From NCBI RefSeq assembly GCF_050279675.1, contig NZ_JBNNUK010000006.1, positions 142,078 through 206,077 on the forward strand: a stretch of 64,000 bases of DNA. The letters are read 5' to 3'. The DNA comes from Viridibacillus sp050279675 (GTDB lineage Bacteria; Bacillota; Bacilli; Bacillales_A; Planococcaceae). This document shows positions 62,460 to 64,000 of the stretch, in pieces. The position numbers and the translations under genes were made by a program. Numbering within the stretch: the stretch's first letter is position 1; each line of letters begins with the position of its first letter. The notes beneath the pieces are model-generated. The model worked only from the letters and a program-made list of their open reading frames with translations. It was not told the origin of the DNA and made no database searches.

Positions 62460-63566
62460 ATGAGCGCTACATTAGTGAAAGTGGCTGATTTGCGATTGGG
62501 TAGTATTATAGCCGAAGATATAATGGCAAATACACAATATCCTATTGTATATAAAGATACTAAAATTACTAGAGAACATTTAATTGTATTTCAAGCTTTT
62601 CAAATACCAAAAATACCAGTGCTCACTACATCAATCGTTGAAAAAAAAGAAAAGGAATTTATGTTAACTCTTGATAATGTTAAGGAAGATGAAGTGGAAG
62701 TTGAAGTTAAAAGTATGACACCATTTGCTAGTCAATATGGAAAAAGTGTTGAGGAATTCAAATCTGAATTCTTTAAATGGCAGGCGGGTAGTAAAGTTGA
62801 TATTGTAAAGGTTCGTACTATTATACTTCCGTTAATAGATTATATATTAAGAGATCGTGCACTTATTTTCTCATTAAATGAACTTTCAGATTCTAAAAAT
62901 TATATTTATCATCATTCTGTTGCTCTTAGTTTAATCTCGGCTGCAATTGCGCACAAAATGGGCTTATCTAAAGGAGATATTATTCAAATTGCCAGTGCAG
63001 CTGCTTTAGCTGATTGTGGTATGGCAAAAGTAAATAAAAAGATTCATGAAAAAGCGGGGGCTTTAACTGAGTTAGAACTTAAAGAAATTCAAGAACATCC
63101 CTTTTATAGTGCACAATTAGTGAAAGATATTCCTCTTTTAAAATCTGATATGAAGATTGCTATATATCAACACCATGAGCGATTAGATGGTAGTGGTTAT
63201 CCATTAGGTGAGAAAGGTAATTCCATTGCTGTGTACTCTCATATTATTGCAGTAGCCGATGTTTTCCATGCCATGACATGCGAACGAGTATACAGAGAAA
63301 AAGAATCCTCATTTAAAGTATTAGAAATGATCCGCGAATCGCAATTTGGTAAATTTAATATTGAAGTTGTTCATACATTATTTAGCTGTTTAGCAGATTT
63401 ACCATTAGGAACAAAAGTAGAATTATCTAATTTTGCACTTGCAACAATTGTTTTTGTAAATAAGGATACCCCTACTCGTCCGGTTGTAAAGTTAATAGAT
63501 ACATCAGAAATCATAGACTTATCAAGGAATCGTATATTATATATCGAAAGATTAATCGTCGAATAG
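62460..63566 (+). CDS. HD-GYP-domain protein lacking the HD histidine
   Basis: 368 residues from the ATG at 62460, 9 bases after AAAGGAG. An N-terminal domain of about 130 residues of unknown type is followed by an HD-GYP domain (about 150-300). It keeps YHHSVALSLI, EIQEHPFYSAQLV, HHERLDGSGYP and AVADVFHAMT. Where the family has LLHDIGK this protein reads LADCGMAK, so the His of the HD pair is an alanine. Without it, c-di-GMP hydrolysis may be lost and the protein may act as a binding or scaffold protein. Soluble. It lies between opp and the rrn operon. Confidence 0.88.
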   Translation: MSATLVKVADLRLGSIIAEDIMANTQYPIVYKDTKITREHLIVFQAFQIPKIPVLTTSIVEKKEKEFMLTLDNVKEDEVEVEVKSMTPFASQYGKSVEEFKSEFFKWQAGSKVDIVKVRTIILPLIDYILRDRALIFSLNELSDSKNYIYHHSVALSLISAAIAHKMGLSKGDIIQIASAAALADCGMAKVNKKIHEKAGALTELELKEIQEHPFYSAQLVKDIPLLKSDMKIAIYQHHERLDGSGYPLGEKGNSIAVYSHIIAVADVFHAMTCERVYREKESSFKVLEMIRESQFGKFNIEVVHTLFSCLADLPLGTKVELSNFALATIVFVNKDTPTRPVVKLIDTSEIIDLSRNRILYIERLIVE

Positions 63567-63971
63567 CTTTATTGATTCTATCCCTTAATTAAGTCCTTTT
63601 ATAGGAAGAAACTCTTTAGAAAGATAATTAGTTTAAAATGATAGGGATAGAATTCTATTTTCTATTAAAAAGTGTTGACAGTTATATAGAAAGTGTTATA
63701 TTATATTACTTGTCGCTAAGACGCACCGAACAAAACTTAATAACTTCACTTTCAAATAAAACTTTTTCAAAAAAGTTGTTGACAGATGAAGATATACATG
63801 TTAAGATTTAAAAGTCGTCAAAACAACACGACAAAATGAACCTTGAAAACTGAACATGCAAGACGTTAATCAATAAATGTTTTTGAACATCAACTCTGTT
63901 GGTGGATCAAAACAAAAATAGATATCATCTTCGGATGATACGCTAGCAAAGCTAATGAGCTTTCAAACTAC
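63567..63971 (+). promoter_or_regulatory. rrn promoters P1, P2 and leader
   Basis: P1: TTGACA (63675-63680) with a TATATT/TATTAT -10 at about 63697-63704. P2: TTGACA (63779-63784), 17-base spacer, TAAGAT (63802-63807). The leader contains the CCTTGAAAACTGAAC segment common before Bacillus 16S genes and a small hairpin TATCATCTTCGGATGATA near 63925-63942. Twin promoters are usual for rrn operons near oriC. Confidence 0.85.
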
Positions 63972-64000
63972 TTTTATGGAGAGTTTGATCCTGGCTCAGG
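63972..64000 (+). rRNA. rrs: 16S ribosomal RNA, 5' end only
   Basis: The sequence GGAGAGTTTGATCCTGGCTC near the window end is the universal 16S 5' region. Only about 29 bases are inside the window. Its place right of gyrA matches the first rrn operon after oriC in Bacilli. Confidence 0.97.

Overview
The window is the replication-origin region of a low-GC, endospore-forming Firmicute. Gene content and order (rpmH-dnaA-dnaN-yaaA-recF-gyrB-gyrA, walRKHIJ-htrC-yyzF-rlmH, yybS-gdpP-rplI-dnaC-purA, soj-spo0J-noc-rsmG-mnmG-mnmE-jag-spoIIIJ-rnpA) are those of Bacillaceae/Planococcaceae. The overall character suggests a Lysinibacillus-like organism; the genus is inference. spo0J, yyaC and spoIIIJ point to a spore former.

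Layout. Positions 1-2300 hold a truncated Cache-type receptor gene and a lone ECF-transporter S component. Positions 2300-13376 are accessory: mqo, a HEAT-like gene, a DUF1761 gene, a decayed AraC/GyrI-like regulator, a GAF-GAF-PAS-GGDEF-EAL protein, a ThDP enzyme, a 205-aa orphan with a tandem repeat, and an orphan IS200/IS605-like palindromic end. From rlmH (13359) to rpmH (46721) lies the conserved left replichore arm, almost all on the minus strand: the Wal cell-wall operon with HtrA, an M23 peptidase, purA, dnaC-rplI-gdpP-yybS, rpsF-ssb-rpsR, ychF, DUF951, MscS, DUF554, the ParAB/Noc segregation genes and the tRNA-modification genes. oriC is bipartite, with DnaA-box clusters at 46868-47167 and 48627-48755 flanking dnaA. 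The right arm is on the plus strand: dnaN to gyrA, an oppDFBCA operon, an HD-GYP-like protein without its HD histidine, and two rrn promoters leading into a 16S rRNA gene cut by the window end.

Main finding. The last 18 bases of rlmH (GAACCGTATCATAAGTAA on the minus strand) recur four more times downstream of rlmH, all in the same orientation, at 7370-7387, 6224-6241, 5282-5299 and 2306-2323. The first two are exact over the core, and the nearest is identical over 30 bp. The staphylococcal SCC attachment site is this same 3' end of rlmH (orfX). The 11 kb downstream of rlmH therefore reads as four stacked cassettes inserted serially into rlmH, with whole genes between copies and no recombinase gene inside the window. 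The largest cassette (7370-13376) carries two genes oriented head-on to replication, unlike the surrounding backbone.

Other points: a DnaA-box cluster around rlmH and a 54-aa CxxH/CxxC gene; two parS sites and a degenerate third; a decayed membrane-protein gene next to purA; an unexplained structured insert between mnmE and jag; and a possible ribosomal-protein leader before rpsF. No tRNA genes, CRISPR arrays or complete insertion sequences were seen.
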